In this document: positions 50,935 through 60,773 of the stretch, piece by piece
Numbering within the stretch: position 1 is the first letter of the stretch
Layout: every line of letters starts with the position of its first letter
Source: CAVRIA01 sp963721115
Lineage (GTDB): Bacteria; Desulfobacterota; Binatia; HRBIN30; CADEER01
Length of the DNA: 64,000 nucleotides
Reading direction: 5' to 3'
NCBI GenBank assembly: GCA_963721115.1
Contig: CAVRIA010000021.1
Coordinates: 1 to 64,000 of the forward strand
Program-made: the position numbers and the translations under genes
Notes under the pieces: generated by a model
Database searches by the model: none
What the model was told of the DNA's origin: nothing
The model's input: only the letters and a program-made list of their open reading frames with translations

Positions 50935-53310
50935 ATGCGATTCGCTCTATCGGTCGTGCCGATGAAGGGACTGCCGCGCCGTCGAACGTCGAAATGCCTC
51001 GCGATCTCCGCCGTCGCTTGGGTGATCGCGACCTCGACGGCGTATGCTACGACCTTCGTGCGCATGGACGAGGCGGACCTGCGCGCCCGCTCCGTGGCGG
51101 CGGTCGTCGGCGACGTGACGCGGATCGAGGCGGCGGAGGATTCGTCGACCGGCGGGGTCGACACGTACGTTCACATCGAGCCCGAGAGAGTGCTCTTCGG
51201 AGACCTGCCGGCAGGCGAGGTGGTGCTGCGCGAAACCGGTGGTCGGCTGCCCGGGCGCGTCGAGTGGATCTTCGGAAGCCCGCGGTACGCCGTCGGGGAG
51301 CGGGTGCTGGCGTTTCTCAGCCAGAACCCCGACGGCACCCTGCGAACGACGGGCATGGCGATGGGAAAGTACACGATCCACGCCTCGTCGAGCGGGGCGA
51401 GCCTCGCTACCCGCGACCTCGGCGACGGTGTCTCGGTGCTCGACCCCGCGAGTGGGCGATGGCAGATGGGCGGCGCCCCGGAAACCCGTCGTCTGGCGTC
51501 GCTGGCGGCGCGGCTGCGCACGGCGGCGGCGCTGGCGCGCGCGGCTCGGCCGGTCGTCACCGTGCCGCCCGAGCTCTCGACGTCGCTGCTGCGGGAGGAG
51601 GCCGACGCGTTCACGTATCTGGGCGATCCGTCGCGCTGGTTCGAGCCCGACAGCGACCTGCCGGTGCCGTTCAAGGTCGACCTGCATGGCGACGACACCC
51701 TGGGGCCGATCCTTTCGCGCACCGCCGCCGACGAAGCTCTGGCGGCGTGGACCGCCGTACCGGCGTCGCGCCTGGAGCTGCAGGACGCCGGGCTGACCGA
51801 CGCGGCGATGTTCGCCGGCTGCGGCGGGGAGAACCGCATCGTCTTCAACGATCCCTTCAACGAGATCGCCGCGCCGGACGGCTGCCGCGGCGTCCTGGCG
51901 GTGGGCGGATTCTGCGTCTCCGACCGGGAGACGCGCACGGTGAACGGCACCTCCTTCCAGCGCATCGTCCTCGGCAAGGTGACGCTGGCGAACGGGTGGG
52001 CGGATTGCTCCTTCTGGAACGAGTGCAACGTCGCCGAGGTCCTGACGCACGAGATCGGGCACGCCATCGGCCTCGGCCACTCGGAGGACCAGACCGCGAC
52101 CATGGCGGCGACGGCTCACTTCGACGGCCGCTGCGCGGGGCTGGCGCCCGACGACGTCGCCGCGGTCAGCTTCATCTATCCGAGCCAACCGTCGCCGACG
52201 CCGAGCTGGACCGCACCGCCGGCCTGGACGCCGACGCCAACCGGCGTGCCGACCTCGACGGCGACCTTCACGCCGGCCAGCAGCCCGGCCGTGCCTACCT
52301 TCACGCGGACGCCGGCGCCGACCCGCACCGGGGCGGCGACGGCCACCCCGACCGAGCCGGTGAACGGCGTGGCGGGGCGCATCCGCTACGTCGGTACGGA
52401 CACCGGCGTGCCAGGCGTAACCGTGCGCCTCCTCGGCAACTCGCCGCGGAGCGCGGACACGGCGTCGGCGGGGGTCTACGCCTTTGCCGGTGCCAGTGGC
52501 GGAAGCACCGTGCAGCCGGCGAAAAGCGGCGACCTCGGCTCCGGCGTCAGCTCGCTCGACGCCGCCTATGTCCTGCAGGCCGTGGCCGGGACGCGGGCGT
52601 TCGACGCGGCGCAGGCGCTGGCGTGCGACGTCACCGGCAACGGGACGATCAGCTCCCTGGACGCCGCGCGCATTCTCCAGTTCACGGTCGGCGTTCTGCC
52701 GCGCTTCGACGTCGCCGCGACGTGCCAGTCCGACTGGGCCTTCCTTCCGGCGCCGGCGGCGGCGCCGAATCAGGAAGTGGTGCCGCCGCTCATGCGCGCG
52801 GGTTCCTGTCAGCCGGGAGCGATCACGTTCGTCCCCCTGCAGGGGTACGCCGCGGGCCAGGACTTCGACGCCGTGCTGTTCGGCGACTGCACCCGCAACT
52901 GGCGCCCCAGCGCCGGCAGCGACGTCGTCCTTCAGGAGGCGCCGGCCGGCACCATGGCCCAGCTCGGCGCGCTGCGCCGCGTGCGCGGCGGACGCTGGCG
53001 GGTGCCCGTCTCGGTGCGCGCGCCCGAGCCCTTTCACGCGCTCGATCTGCAGCTCCGCTACGACTACACGCAGCTCCGCCTGCTCGGCGTCCGCGCCGCG
53101 CGCTCCGACGGCGCGACGATGGTGAGCTTCGGCTCCGACACCCCCGGCAGGATCCGGATCGCGCTGGCGAGCGGGCGGGCTCTCCCCGGCGACGGGCGCG
53201 CTTTCCTCGTCGCCGACTTCGCGTCGGCGACGGGGCAGCCCTCGGCCCGCCTGGTACGGCCCTACTTCCTCGCCGTCGACGAGAGGGTCGCCCCCGTCGC
53301 GGGACCCTGA
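50935..53310 (+). CDS. secreted matrixin-type metalloprotease with dockerin- and cohesin-like regions
   Basis: The protein has about 791 aa. The start is 50935 (or 50962); either yields a signal peptide (basic RRRTSK then CLAISAVAWVIATSTAYA). A protease region around 240-415 has zinc motif LTHEIGHAIGLGHS (HExGHxxGLGH), as in matrixins/M10. A Pro/Thr-rich linker follows (TPTPT-type, 418-478). Next comes a dockerin-like pair (SSLDAAYVLQAVAG, DVTGNGTISSLDAARILQ, 535-595) and a C-terminal cohesin-like beta-domain (ALDLQLRYDYTQLRLLGVRA, 675-790). Finding both partners of the cohesin-dockerin pair in one chain is unusual. Extracellular or surface location is inferred. Confidence 0.75.
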   Translation: MRFALSVVPMKGLPRRRTSKCLAISAVAWVIATSTAYATTFVRMDEADLRARSVAAVVGDVTRIEAAEDSSTGGVDTYVHIEPERVLFGDLPAGEVVLRETGGRLPGRVEWIFGSPRYAVGERVLAFLSQNPDGTLRTTGMAMGKYTIHASSSGASLATRDLGDGVSVLDPASGRWQMGGAPETRRLASLAARLRTAAALARAARPVVTVPPELSTSLLREEADAFTYLGDPSRWFEPDSDLPVPFKVDLHGDDTLGPILSRTAADEALAAWTAVPASRLELQDAGLTDAAMFAGCGGENRIVFNDPFNEIAAPDGCRGVLAVGGFCVSDRETRTVNGTSFQRIVLGKVTLANGWADCSFWNECNVAEVLTHEIGHAIGLGHSEDQTATMAATAHFDGRCAGLAPDDVAAVSFIYPSQPSPTPSWTAPPAWTPTPTGVPTSTATFTPASSPAVPTFTRTPAPTRTGAATATPTEPVNGVAGRIRYVGTDTGVPGVTVRLLGNSPRSADTASAGVYAFAGASGGSTVQPAKSGDLGSGVSSLDAAYVLQAVAGTRAFDAAQALACDVTGNGTISSLDAARILQFTVGVLPRFDVAATCQSDWAFLPAPAAAPNQEVVPPLMRAGSCQPGAITFVPLQGYAAGQDFDAVLFGDCTRNWRPSAGSDVVLQEAPAGTMAQLGALRRVRGGRWRVPVSVRAPEPFHALDLQLRYDYTQLRLLGVRAARSDGATMVSFGSDTPGRIRIALASGRALPGDGRAFLVADFASATGQPSARLVRPYFLAVDERVAPVAGP

Positions 53311-53437
53311 GCCGCTGCCCGGGTCCGCCTCCCGGGGCCCGGAGTGATTCCTTGTCCCTGCACGCCGCCCGGAATCCGGCGTTTGGTCCTCGCCAGCTCA
53401 GTCGCTATAGAAGCGGTTCACGGACAGGGCAGGGGAC

Positions 53438-54721
53438 ATGATCGATCGAACGCTGGAGTTTCCACCCGACTTCGTCTGGGGCAGCGCCACGGCGGCGCAC
53501 CAGGTCGAAGGCGAGAACCGCTACAACGACTGGTGGGCGCACGAGCACGCGGCCGACACCAATGCCGTCGAACCGTCCGGAATCGCGTGCGACCACTATC
53601 TGCGCTTCGCGGACGACTTCCGCCTTCTGCAGTCGCTCGGCCAGCGGGCGCACCGGCTGTCGATCGAATGGAGCCGTATCGAGCCCAGTGAGGGCGAGAT
53701 CCTCAAGTCCGAGGTCGAGCACTATCGGGTGGTGCTGTCGACGCTGCGCGAGCTGGAGATCGAGCCCTGGGTGACCCTGCACCATTTTACGCTGCCGCTG
53801 TGGATGGCCCAGCGCGGCGGCTTCTCGAGACGCGAGAACATCGACGCTTTCGAGCGCTTCGCGGAGCTGGCGGCGAGCGAGTTCGGCGATCTGGTGCGCT
53901 ACTGGTGCACGATCAACGAGCCGACGATCCACGCCGAGATGGGTTTTCGCTACGGCTACTTCCCGCCGCGCCTGCAGGACGACTCTCTTTCCGTCGAGAC
54001 GCTGGCCAATCTCTTTCGCGCCCACGCCCGCGTCGCCGAGGTGCTGCGGGCGAAGGCGCGCATCGCGCCCCAGATCGGCATCACCCTCGCCCTGCAGGCG
54101 CACGAGCCGTATCGGCCACAGGCCGAGGAGGACCGCATCTACGCGGCGCGGCGCGATGCGGAGACCAACGGCGTCAGCTGCGAGGCGCTGCGCAGCGGCG
54201 TCTTTCGCTATCCGGGCCGCGACGCACTGGAGATCGCCGGGCTGCGCGGGTCCTCGACCTTCGTCGGCGTCCAGTACTACTCGCGCATGCGCTACGACGC
54301 CCGCAGCCCGGGCCTGGCGCCGCCCGACTTCGACCGCACCCTCACCCAGATGGGCTGGGAGATCTACCCGGAGGGCCTGCCTCCCGTCCTGCGCCAGGCA
54401 GCGGGCACCGGCCTGCCGCTGTACGTGACGGAGAACGGCGTGGCGCACGACGACGACCGGGTGCGGGTCGAGTACATCGCCGATCACCTGGCCGCGATCG
54501 AGCAGGCGCGCCGCCGGGGCACCGACGTGCGCGGCTACTTCTACTGGTCGGCGATGGACAACTTCGAGTGGAACTTCGGCTACGGGCCGAAGTTCGGGCT
54601 CGTCGAAATCGACCGCACGACGCTGGAGCGCCGTCCGCGTCCGAGCGCCCACTTCTTCGCAGAGATCGCCGGAGGCGCCGTCGTGACGCCCGAGCTCGTC
54701 CGTCGCTTCGCGGTTCGATGA
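53438..54721 (+). CDS. glycoside hydrolase family 1 (beta-glucosidase-like)
   Basis: The 427-aa protein starts FPPDFVWGSATAAHQVEGEN with HRLSIEWSRIEPSEGE and WVTLHHFTLPLWM. The acid/base Glu is in WCTINEPTIHAEM (about 160) and the nucleophile in LPLYVTENGVAHDD (about 330), followed by YFYWSAMDNFEWNFGYGPKF. GH1 enzymes hydrolyse beta-linked glucosides or related sugars. It overlaps the next membrane-transport gene by 4 nt (ATGA). No signal peptide is seen. Confidence 0.9.
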   Translation: MIDRTLEFPPDFVWGSATAAHQVEGENRYNDWWAHEHAADTNAVEPSGIACDHYLRFADDFRLLQSLGQRAHRLSIEWSRIEPSEGEILKSEVEHYRVVLSTLRELEIEPWVTLHHFTLPLWMAQRGGFSRRENIDAFERFAELAASEFGDLVRYWCTINEPTIHAEMGFRYGYFPPRLQDDSLSVETLANLFRAHARVAEVLRAKARIAPQIGITLALQAHEPYRPQAEEDRIYAARRDAETNGVSCEALRSGVFRYPGRDALEIAGLRGSSTFVGVQYYSRMRYDARSPGLAPPDFDRTLTQMGWEIYPEGLPPVLRQAAGTGLPLYVTENGVAHDDDRVRVEYIADHLAAIEQARRRGTDVRGYFYWSAMDNFEWNFGYGPKFGLVEIDRTTLERRPRPSAHFFAEIAGGAVVTPELVRRFAVR

Positions 54722-57072
54722 GGGCGACGGAAGACGGCGCGCCGCCCGTCTCCCGTCCGGCGGCGATGCAGCGCTACGTCTCCTTCGTCGTCCGCCACCG
54801 GGTCGCCGTGGTCGTCGCGGTGCTCCTCGTCAGCGGCCTCTTCGCCAGTCAGCTCGGTCACATTCATCTCGAGATCCGCCGCCGCGCCAACCTGCCGAAC
54901 CAGCACCGCTACGTCCGCATCCAGAACCGGATCTCGGACCTCTTCGGCGGCGAGGCGATCGTCATCATCGGCGTGGTGGCCACGGACGGCCACCTCTTCG
55001 AGCCGCAGACGCTGGCCAAGATCTACCGCATCACCGAGGCCGTGCGCGCCATCCCCGCCGCGATCGAGTCCAGTCTGGTGAGCATTGCCGCGCCCTCCGT
55101 CAAGGCCGTCTCGGCGGGGCCGGGCGACACGCTCGACATCCACCGCCTGATGAGCAAGGCGCTGCTGACGCCGCAGGAGGTCGGCGAGCTTCGCGACGCC
55201 ATCCGCGGCGACGAGCTTTTGCGCCAGAGCCTGATCTCGGCGGACGAGTCCTCGGCCATCATCGTGGCCGAGTTCGACGACACCATCGCGGACAAGGACC
55301 TGGTGCACAGCATCGACGACATCGTGGCCCGCGAGAGAGACCCATCGGTGCACATCGCCCTGGCGGGCGCGCCGATTCTGCGCGCCGCCCTGGGCCGCTA
55401 CACGGCGATGATCGCGTTTCTGTTTCCGCTCGCCGTGATCGTCATCGGGCTGATCCACTACGAGGCCTTTCGCAGCCTGCAGGCGATGCTGCTGCCGCTG
55501 GTGACGGCGCTGCTCAGCGTCGTGTGGGCGCTCGGCATCATGGGAGCGCTGCGCCTGCCGATGGACAGCTGGAGCGCCATGACGCCGGTGCTGATCCTCG
55601 CCATCGCGGCGGGGCACGCGGTGCAGATTCTCAAGCGCTACTACGAGGAGTACGCGCGCGTCGGCGACAGCCGGCAGGCGGTGATCCGCTCCGTGACCGC
55701 GGTGGGGCCGGTGATGCTGACCGCCGGCATCATCGCCGCGGTCGGCTTCGGCTCGCTGATGACCTTCCAGATCAGCAGCGTGCGCGTCTTCGGTCTGCTG
55801 CTGTCCACCGGAATCCTCAGCGCGGTGGTGATCGAGATGACGTTCACACCGGCCTGCCGCTCCCTGTTGCCGGTGCCGAAGCGTTACGAGGTCCGCCGCG
55901 AAGGGGAAAGAAGGTGGCTCGACCGGCTGCTCGACGCGCTGGCGCGCCTGGTCCTCGCCCGCCCGCGGCAGATCGTCGCCGCCGCGGCGCTGATCCTGGC
56001 GGTCGCCGCCGTCGGGATGCTGCGGCTCGACGTCGACAACAGCTTCCGGCTGTGGTTCGCGCCCTCGACCAGGGTGCGGCAGGACGACGCGGTTCTGAAC
56101 GAGAAGCTGTCGGGGACGGCGACCTTGCGCATTCTCATCGAAGGGGATCGCCCGGGCGTCCTGCGCGACCCGGGCGTGCTGCGGGCGATCAGCGACCTGG
56201 ACCACTTCCTCGCCGCCGATCCGGAGATCGGCGGTGTCGTCTCGCTCGCCGATCACGTCAAGCGCCTGAACCGCGCCATGAGCCACGGCGATCCCGCCGC
56301 CTATCGCATCCCGGACGACGAGCGCGTGATCGCCGAGTATCTGCTCCTGTACGGAATGGCGGCGGGCCCGGACGGGCTCGCCTCGCTGGTCGACGCCGAC
56401 TACCAGAACACGGTCATCCGCGCCCTCAGCAAGACGGACAGCGCGGCCTTCTCTCGCGACCTGTTGAGACGGACGCAGGTCTTCGTCGACCGCCGCTTCG
56501 CCGGCCTGCCTGTGGAGGTCGGCGTGGCGGGAGGCACCCTCGGTGTGCAGACGGCGATGAACGACGTGGTGGTCGAGGAGAAGATGACCAACATGCTGCA
56601 GGTCGGCGGCATCATCGTGCTGCTCTGCGCGCTGGTCTTCCGCTCCATGGTCGGCGGGCTCTTCGTGCTCATTCCGCTGGCGCTGGCGGTCGTCGTCGAC
56701 TTCGGCGCCATGGGGTGGACGGGGACGTGGCTCGACATGACGACCGCCGCCATCAGCGCCATGGGCATCAGCATCGGCGCCGACTTCGCGATCTACCTCA
56801 TCTTCCGCATCCGCGAGGAGCACGCCGCCCGGGAATCCCTGCCCGACGCCATCCGCGCCGGTCTGGTGACGTCGGGCAAGGCGATCTTCTTCGTCTCCTC
56901 CGCGGTCGCGGTCGGCTACGCGGTGCTGGTGTTCTCGGGCTTCAGCATCTGGGCGCGCCTCGGCATCCTCACGGCGATCATCGTCTCGGTCAGCGCCCTC
57001 GCCACCCTGACCGTGCTGCCCGCACTGGCGCTGCTCGTGAAGCCGCGCTTCCTGACCTCGCGCCGCGCCTAG
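54718..57072 (+). CDS. MMPL/RND-superfamily exporter
   Basis: The 784-aa membrane protein begins MRATEDGAPPVSRPAAMQRY and has two RND-type halves. TM1 (VAVVVAVLLVSGLFASQL) is followed by a periplasmic loop, then TMs with FPLAVIVIGLIHYEAFRSLQ and VLILAIAAGHAVQILKRYYE. The second half (from about 405) mirrors it, with VGGIIVLLCALVFRSMVGGL and ISAMGISIGADFAIYLIFRI. This two-by-six layout fits MMPL proteins and HpnN-like lipid/hopanoid exporters. Coupled to a GH1 gene, so it might export a glycolipid or its aglycone, by inference only. Confidence 0.85.
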   Translation: MRATEDGAPPVSRPAAMQRYVSFVVRHRVAVVVAVLLVSGLFASQLGHIHLEIRRRANLPNQHRYVRIQNRISDLFGGEAIVIIGVVATDGHLFEPQTLAKIYRITEAVRAIPAAIESSLVSIAAPSVKAVSAGPGDTLDIHRLMSKALLTPQEVGELRDAIRGDELLRQSLISADESSAIIVAEFDDTIADKDLVHSIDDIVARERDPSVHIALAGAPILRAALGRYTAMIAFLFPLAVIVIGLIHYEAFRSLQAMLLPLVTALLSVVWALGIMGALRLPMDSWSAMTPVLILAIAAGHAVQILKRYYEEYARVGDSRQAVIRSVTAVGPVMLTAGIIAAVGFGSLMTFQISSVRVFGLLLSTGILSAVVIEMTFTPACRSLLPVPKRYEVRREGERRWLDRLLDALARLVLARPRQIVAAAALILAVAAVGMLRLDVDNSFRLWFAPSTRVRQDDAVLNEKLSGTATLRILIEGDRPGVLRDPGVLRAISDLDHFLAADPEIGGVVSLADHVKRLNRAMSHGDPAAYRIPDDERVIAEYLLLYGMAAGPDGLASLVDADYQNTVIRALSKTDSAAFSRDLLRRTQVFVDRRFAGLPVEVGVAGGTLGVQTAMNDVVVEEKMTNMLQVGGIIVLLCALVFRSMVGGLFVLIPLALAVVVDFGAMGWTGTWLDMTTAAISAMGISIGADFAIYLIFRIREEHAARESLPDAIRAGLVTSGKAIFFVSSAVAVGYAVLVFSGFSIWARLGILTAIIVSVSALATLTVLPALALLVKPRFLTSRRA

Positions 57073-57311
57073 CCCGTGATCGACCTGGTCGTGGCGCGGG
57101 CTTGCGGCCTGCACGGAGGGCGGGAAGAGGTTCGCGGCCCGGCGGGGCGCTACGCGGGCCGGAGGCCTCCACCACAATGGGCCCGGGCCACGAAGTTGGG
57201 CGAGGCGTGCTTGGCGGAGCCGCCTCGGCCGCGTATGAATGGAGCGGTGGCGGCGACGCGGCTGATGCGCGACCTGGCAATCCCGGTCCGGAGCGCGGCG
57301 AGGTGGGCGAC
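57073..57311. other. intergenic region
   Basis: The 239 bp between the exporter and malQ show no gene, strong hairpin or recognised repeat. They may contain the promoter of the glycogen block. Confidence 0.3.
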
Positions 57312-59529
57312 ATGAGGAGGCGCGCATTTCTGCGGGCTCTGGCCGGCGAGCTCGGCATCCTGCCTTCGTACGTCGATGTGAAGGGCCGGACGCGGCGGAC
57401 CTCGGATGCGACGCGGCAGGCCCTGCTCGCCGCCATGGGCATCGACGCCTCGACGGAGGAGGCGGCGCGGAGAGAGCTGGCCGGGATGGCGGAGGAGGCC
57501 GCGACGCGGATGCTCGATCCGGTTCGGGTCGTCCGCGAGACCGACTCGCGCACCGTGCGCGCGCGCGTGCCCGGCAGCGGCGCGACCTGGGATCTGGAGC
57601 TGCGCGAGGAGCGCGGTAGGGTGCACACCGCCTCCGGCCGCGTCGGCCCCCGGGCGGCGGGGCGGGCCGTGAGCCTGCGGTTGCCCGCTCCGCTGCCGCT
57701 CGGGTATCACGTGGCGCGCCTCAGGCTGCGGACGCCGGATGGCGCCACGCGCTCGGCGGAGCAGCGCCTGATCGTCACCCCGGGCCGCTGCAAGACCGCG
57801 CGGGAGCGCCTCGGCCCGAGCGGCGCCTTCGGCCTGCTGGTCAACCTGTACACGGTGCGCAGCGCGCGGAACTGGGGGGTCGGGGATCTCACCGACCTGC
57901 GCGATCTGGTCGCCTTCGCCGGCGATGTCGGGGCTTCCTTCGTCGGCATCAATCCGCTGCACGCGCTCCACAACCGCGGCGCGGAGATCAGCCCCTACAG
58001 CCCGGTCAGTCGCCTCTACCGCAATCCGCTCTATATCGACGTCGAAGCGGTTCCGGAGCTCGCCGCGGCGCGGCGCCGCGGCGTCCGCCTGTCCTCCGCC
58101 TCCTTGCGGGCCGATCTCGCGGAGCTGCGCGCCGCCCCGCGGATCGACTACGAGCGCGTGATGGATCTCAAGCGACCCGTCCTCGAAGCCCTGCACCGCG
58201 TCTTCGCCCGCCGTCACCGCGGTCGCGACACGGCGCGTGGGCGGGCCTACCGCGCCTATCTCGCGCGGGAGGGCGAGCCGCTGCTCGACTTCGCGACCTT
58301 TCTCGTCCTGCAGGGGCACCTGATGCGCGGCCGGGCGGGCGGCTACTGGCGGCGCTGGCCGGCGCGCTATCGCGATCCGCGCTCCGCCGCGGTGCTCGAC
58401 TTCCGCGCCCGGCACGTCGAAGAGGTCGACCTGCACTGCTGGTTGCAGTTCGAGATCGACCGGCAGCTGACGCGCGCGGCGGCCACCGCGCGCGCTCGCC
58501 GGCTGCCGATCGGGATCTATCAGGACCTGGCCATCGGCTCCTCCGACGGGGGCAGCGACGCGTGGGGGTTCCCGGGGCTCTTTCTGCGGGGGGCGAGCGT
58601 CGGCGCCCCGCCCGACGACTACTCCCCCGACGGACAGGACTGGGGCCTGCCGCCGGTCGACCCGCGGCGCCTCGCCGCCGGCGGCTACGAGTACTGGGTG
58701 CGCCTGGTGCGAGCTGGCCTGGCGCACGCGGGCGCGCTGCGCATCGATCACGTCATGGGGCTCTTCCGGCAGTTCTGGATTCCCGCCGGGCGCTCCGGCA
58801 CGGGAAGGCGCCTACGTGCGCTTCCCGTCCGCCGATCTGCTCGGTATCCTCGCTCTGGAGAGCGTGCGGGCCGGAGCATTGGTGATCGGTGAAGATCTCG
58901 GTACGGTGCCGCGCGGGTTACCGCGCGTGCTGGAGAGATGGGGAATTCTCTCCAATCGCGTCCTCTACTTCGGGCGCGACCGGCGCGGCGCGTTCTGGCC
59001 GGCGAGCAAGTATCCGGCGAACGCCCTGCTGTCGGTGAATACGCACGACATGGTGCCGCTGGCCGGCTTCTGGCGCGGGGACGATCTGGAGATCCGGCAC
59101 CGGGTGGGATTGCTGGCGACGCCGGCCGCGCTCTCCGCCGCGCGGCGCGACCGCGAGCGCGAGCGCCGCGCTCTCCTGCGGCGCCTGCGAGCGGAAGGGC
59201 TGGCGCCGAAGGAGGGGCGGCGAGCGAGCGGCGGCGAGATCTGCCGCGCGGTGCACGCCTTTCTCAGTCGTGCCCCGGCGCTGCTGGTCGGGGTGGCGCT
59301 CGACGATCTGGCCGGCGAGACCTCGCCGGTCAACCAGCCCGGCGTGGGGGCGGACCTCTACCCGAGCTGGTCGCGCCGCATGGGGATCGGGCTCGAGCGC
59401 CTGCGCCGCGATCGCGACGTCGAGCGCACGCTGGCCGGCGTTCGCGAGTGCCGGGACGCCGCGCCGAGCGGACGCCGGCCGCGGCGGCGGCGCGGCCGGC
59501 GCAGCACGCCGGTGGGGGGCCGCGCATGA
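57312..59529 (+). CDS. malQ: 4-alpha-glucanotransferase, GH77 (frameshifted)
   Basis: About 738 aa. An N-terminal beta-domain (1-165) precedes the catalytic barrel: GDLTDLRDLVAFAGDVGASF, INPLHAL, NPLYIDVEAV, the nucleophile-region LRIDHVMGLFRQFW (about 485), and, after a shift near 58,797, RFPSADLLGILALES, IGEDLGTVP (acid/base Glu) and NTHDMVPL. One extra G explains the shift. The enzyme transfers alpha-1,4-glucan segments and works with glucan phosphorylase in glycogen/maltodextrin use. Its stop overlaps the start of the diadenylate cyclase gene (ATGA), and the C-terminal tail is Arg-rich. Confidence 0.85.
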
Positions 59530-60746
59530 TGGGCGCGATTCTCGATCTGGTGCGGGAGGTCCGCGTCGCGGACGTGGTCGACATCGCCCTGGTGACGACG
59601 TTCCTGTACACCGCCATCGTCCTCCTGCGCCGCACGCAGGCCGCCTTCGTCGCCATCGGGCTCATGATGCTGGGAGGTCTCTACATCGCGGCGCGGGCCA
59701 TCGACCTGCGCCTGACGGCGTGGATCCTGCAAGGCTTCTTCGCCGTCTTCCTGGTCATCATCGTCGTCATCTTCCAGGAGGAGCTGCGCCAGCTCTTCGA
59801 GCGCATCGCCATGTGGAGCCTGCGCAGGCGCGGCCGGCGCCCGGTGCGGTTCGACTCGATGGACGTCGTCGTCAAGGTCCTGTCGGACTTCGCGCGCAGC
59901 CGCATCGGCGCGCTGCTGGTCATCCCCGGCCGCCAGCCGATCGACCGCCACGTGCAGGGCGGCATCGAGCTCGACGGCAAGCTGAGCGAGCCGCTGCTGA
60001 AGAGCATCTTCGATGTCCACTCCCCGGGGCACGATGGCGCCCTGATCGTCGAGCAGGACCGGGTGAAGCGCTTCGCGGTGCACCTGCCGCTATCGACGGA
60101 CTTTCTGCAGCTGACGCGGGTGGGGACGCGCCACAGCGCCGCGCTCGGTCTGGCCGAGCTGACCGACGCGCTCTGCCTGGTGGTGTCGGAGGAGCGCGGG
60201 CAGATCTCCGTCGCGCACGACGGCAAGCTGCATCAGCTCTTCAGCGCGCAGGAGCTCACCGGCGTGCTGCAGAAGTTCATGCAGGAGACGCATCCGTCGA
60301 AGCAGACCCGCAAGGTGTGGTGGATGCTGCTGCGAGAGAACTGGGTGGAGAAGCTGGCGGCTCTGGCGCTGGTGCTCGGCCTCTGGTACCTGTTCGTGCC
60401 GGGATCACGGCCGGCGATCTTCACGTACGACGTGTCGGTGAACGTACAGAACCTGCCGCCCGAATACGTCCTGCAACAGGTCGATCCACCGAAGGTGAAG
60501 CTGGTGTTCTCCGGACTGAGACGAACGTTCTATCTGTTCGATCCCAATCGCCTCAGCGTCACGATCGATGCCTCGCTCGCCAAGGCGGGCCGGCGTACGT
60601 TCGCGCTCGACGACGAGGACGTTCGCTATCCCAAGGACCTCTCCTTGCAGGAGATCGATCCGCAGCGTGTGAAGATCACCGTGCAGCAGGCCGAGAGCGC
60701 CGGAAAGGAAGAGCAGAAGGGAACGGGCGGCAGCGGCGGCCCGTAG
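59526..60746 (+). CDS. CdaA-type diadenylate cyclase fused to YbbR (CdaR-like) domain
   Basis: The 406-aa protein has three N-terminal TM helices (about 15-80), then a DAC (DisA_N-like) domain (about 100-235) with DGA in HSPGHDGALIVEQD. The second motif reads GTRHSAALGLAEL, where the family consensus is RHR. A fourth TM (about 275-293; ALALVLGLWYLFV) and a YbbR-like domain (VQNLPPEYVLQQVDPPKVKL) follow. In Firmicutes CdaA and its regulator CdaR are separate genes. Here both are in one chain. It would make c-di-AMP from two ATP, if the Arg-to-Ser change is tolerated. It is ATGA-coupled to malQ. Confidence 0.8.
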   Translation: MMGAILDLVREVRVADVVDIALVTTFLYTAIVLLRRTQAAFVAIGLMMLGGLYIAARAIDLRLTAWILQGFFAVFLVIIVVIFQEELRQLFERIAMWSLRRRGRRPVRFDSMDVVVKVLSDFARSRIGALLVIPGRQPIDRHVQGGIELDGKLSEPLLKSIFDVHSPGHDGALIVEQDRVKRFAVHLPLSTDFLQLTRVGTRHSAALGLAELTDALCLVVSEERGQISVAHDGKLHQLFSAQELTGVLQKFMQETHPSKQTRKVWWMLLRENWVEKLAALALVLGLWYLFVPGSRPAIFTYDVSVNVQNLPPEYVLQQVDPPKVKLVFSGLRRTFYLFDPNRLSVTIDASLAKAGRRTFALDDEDVRYPKDLSLQEIDPQRVKITVQQAESAGKEEQKGTGGSGGP

Positions 60747-60773
60747 CGAGCCGCGCGCCGAAAGGCCCCTTGA

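Noticed and set aside
50947..53037. Long open frame of about 700 codons on the minus strand opposite the metalloprotease gene
   Set aside because: High-GC codon bias leaves antisense frames open; the composition is Arg/Gly/Val-rich with no motif, while the plus frame has a signal peptide and zinc motif.
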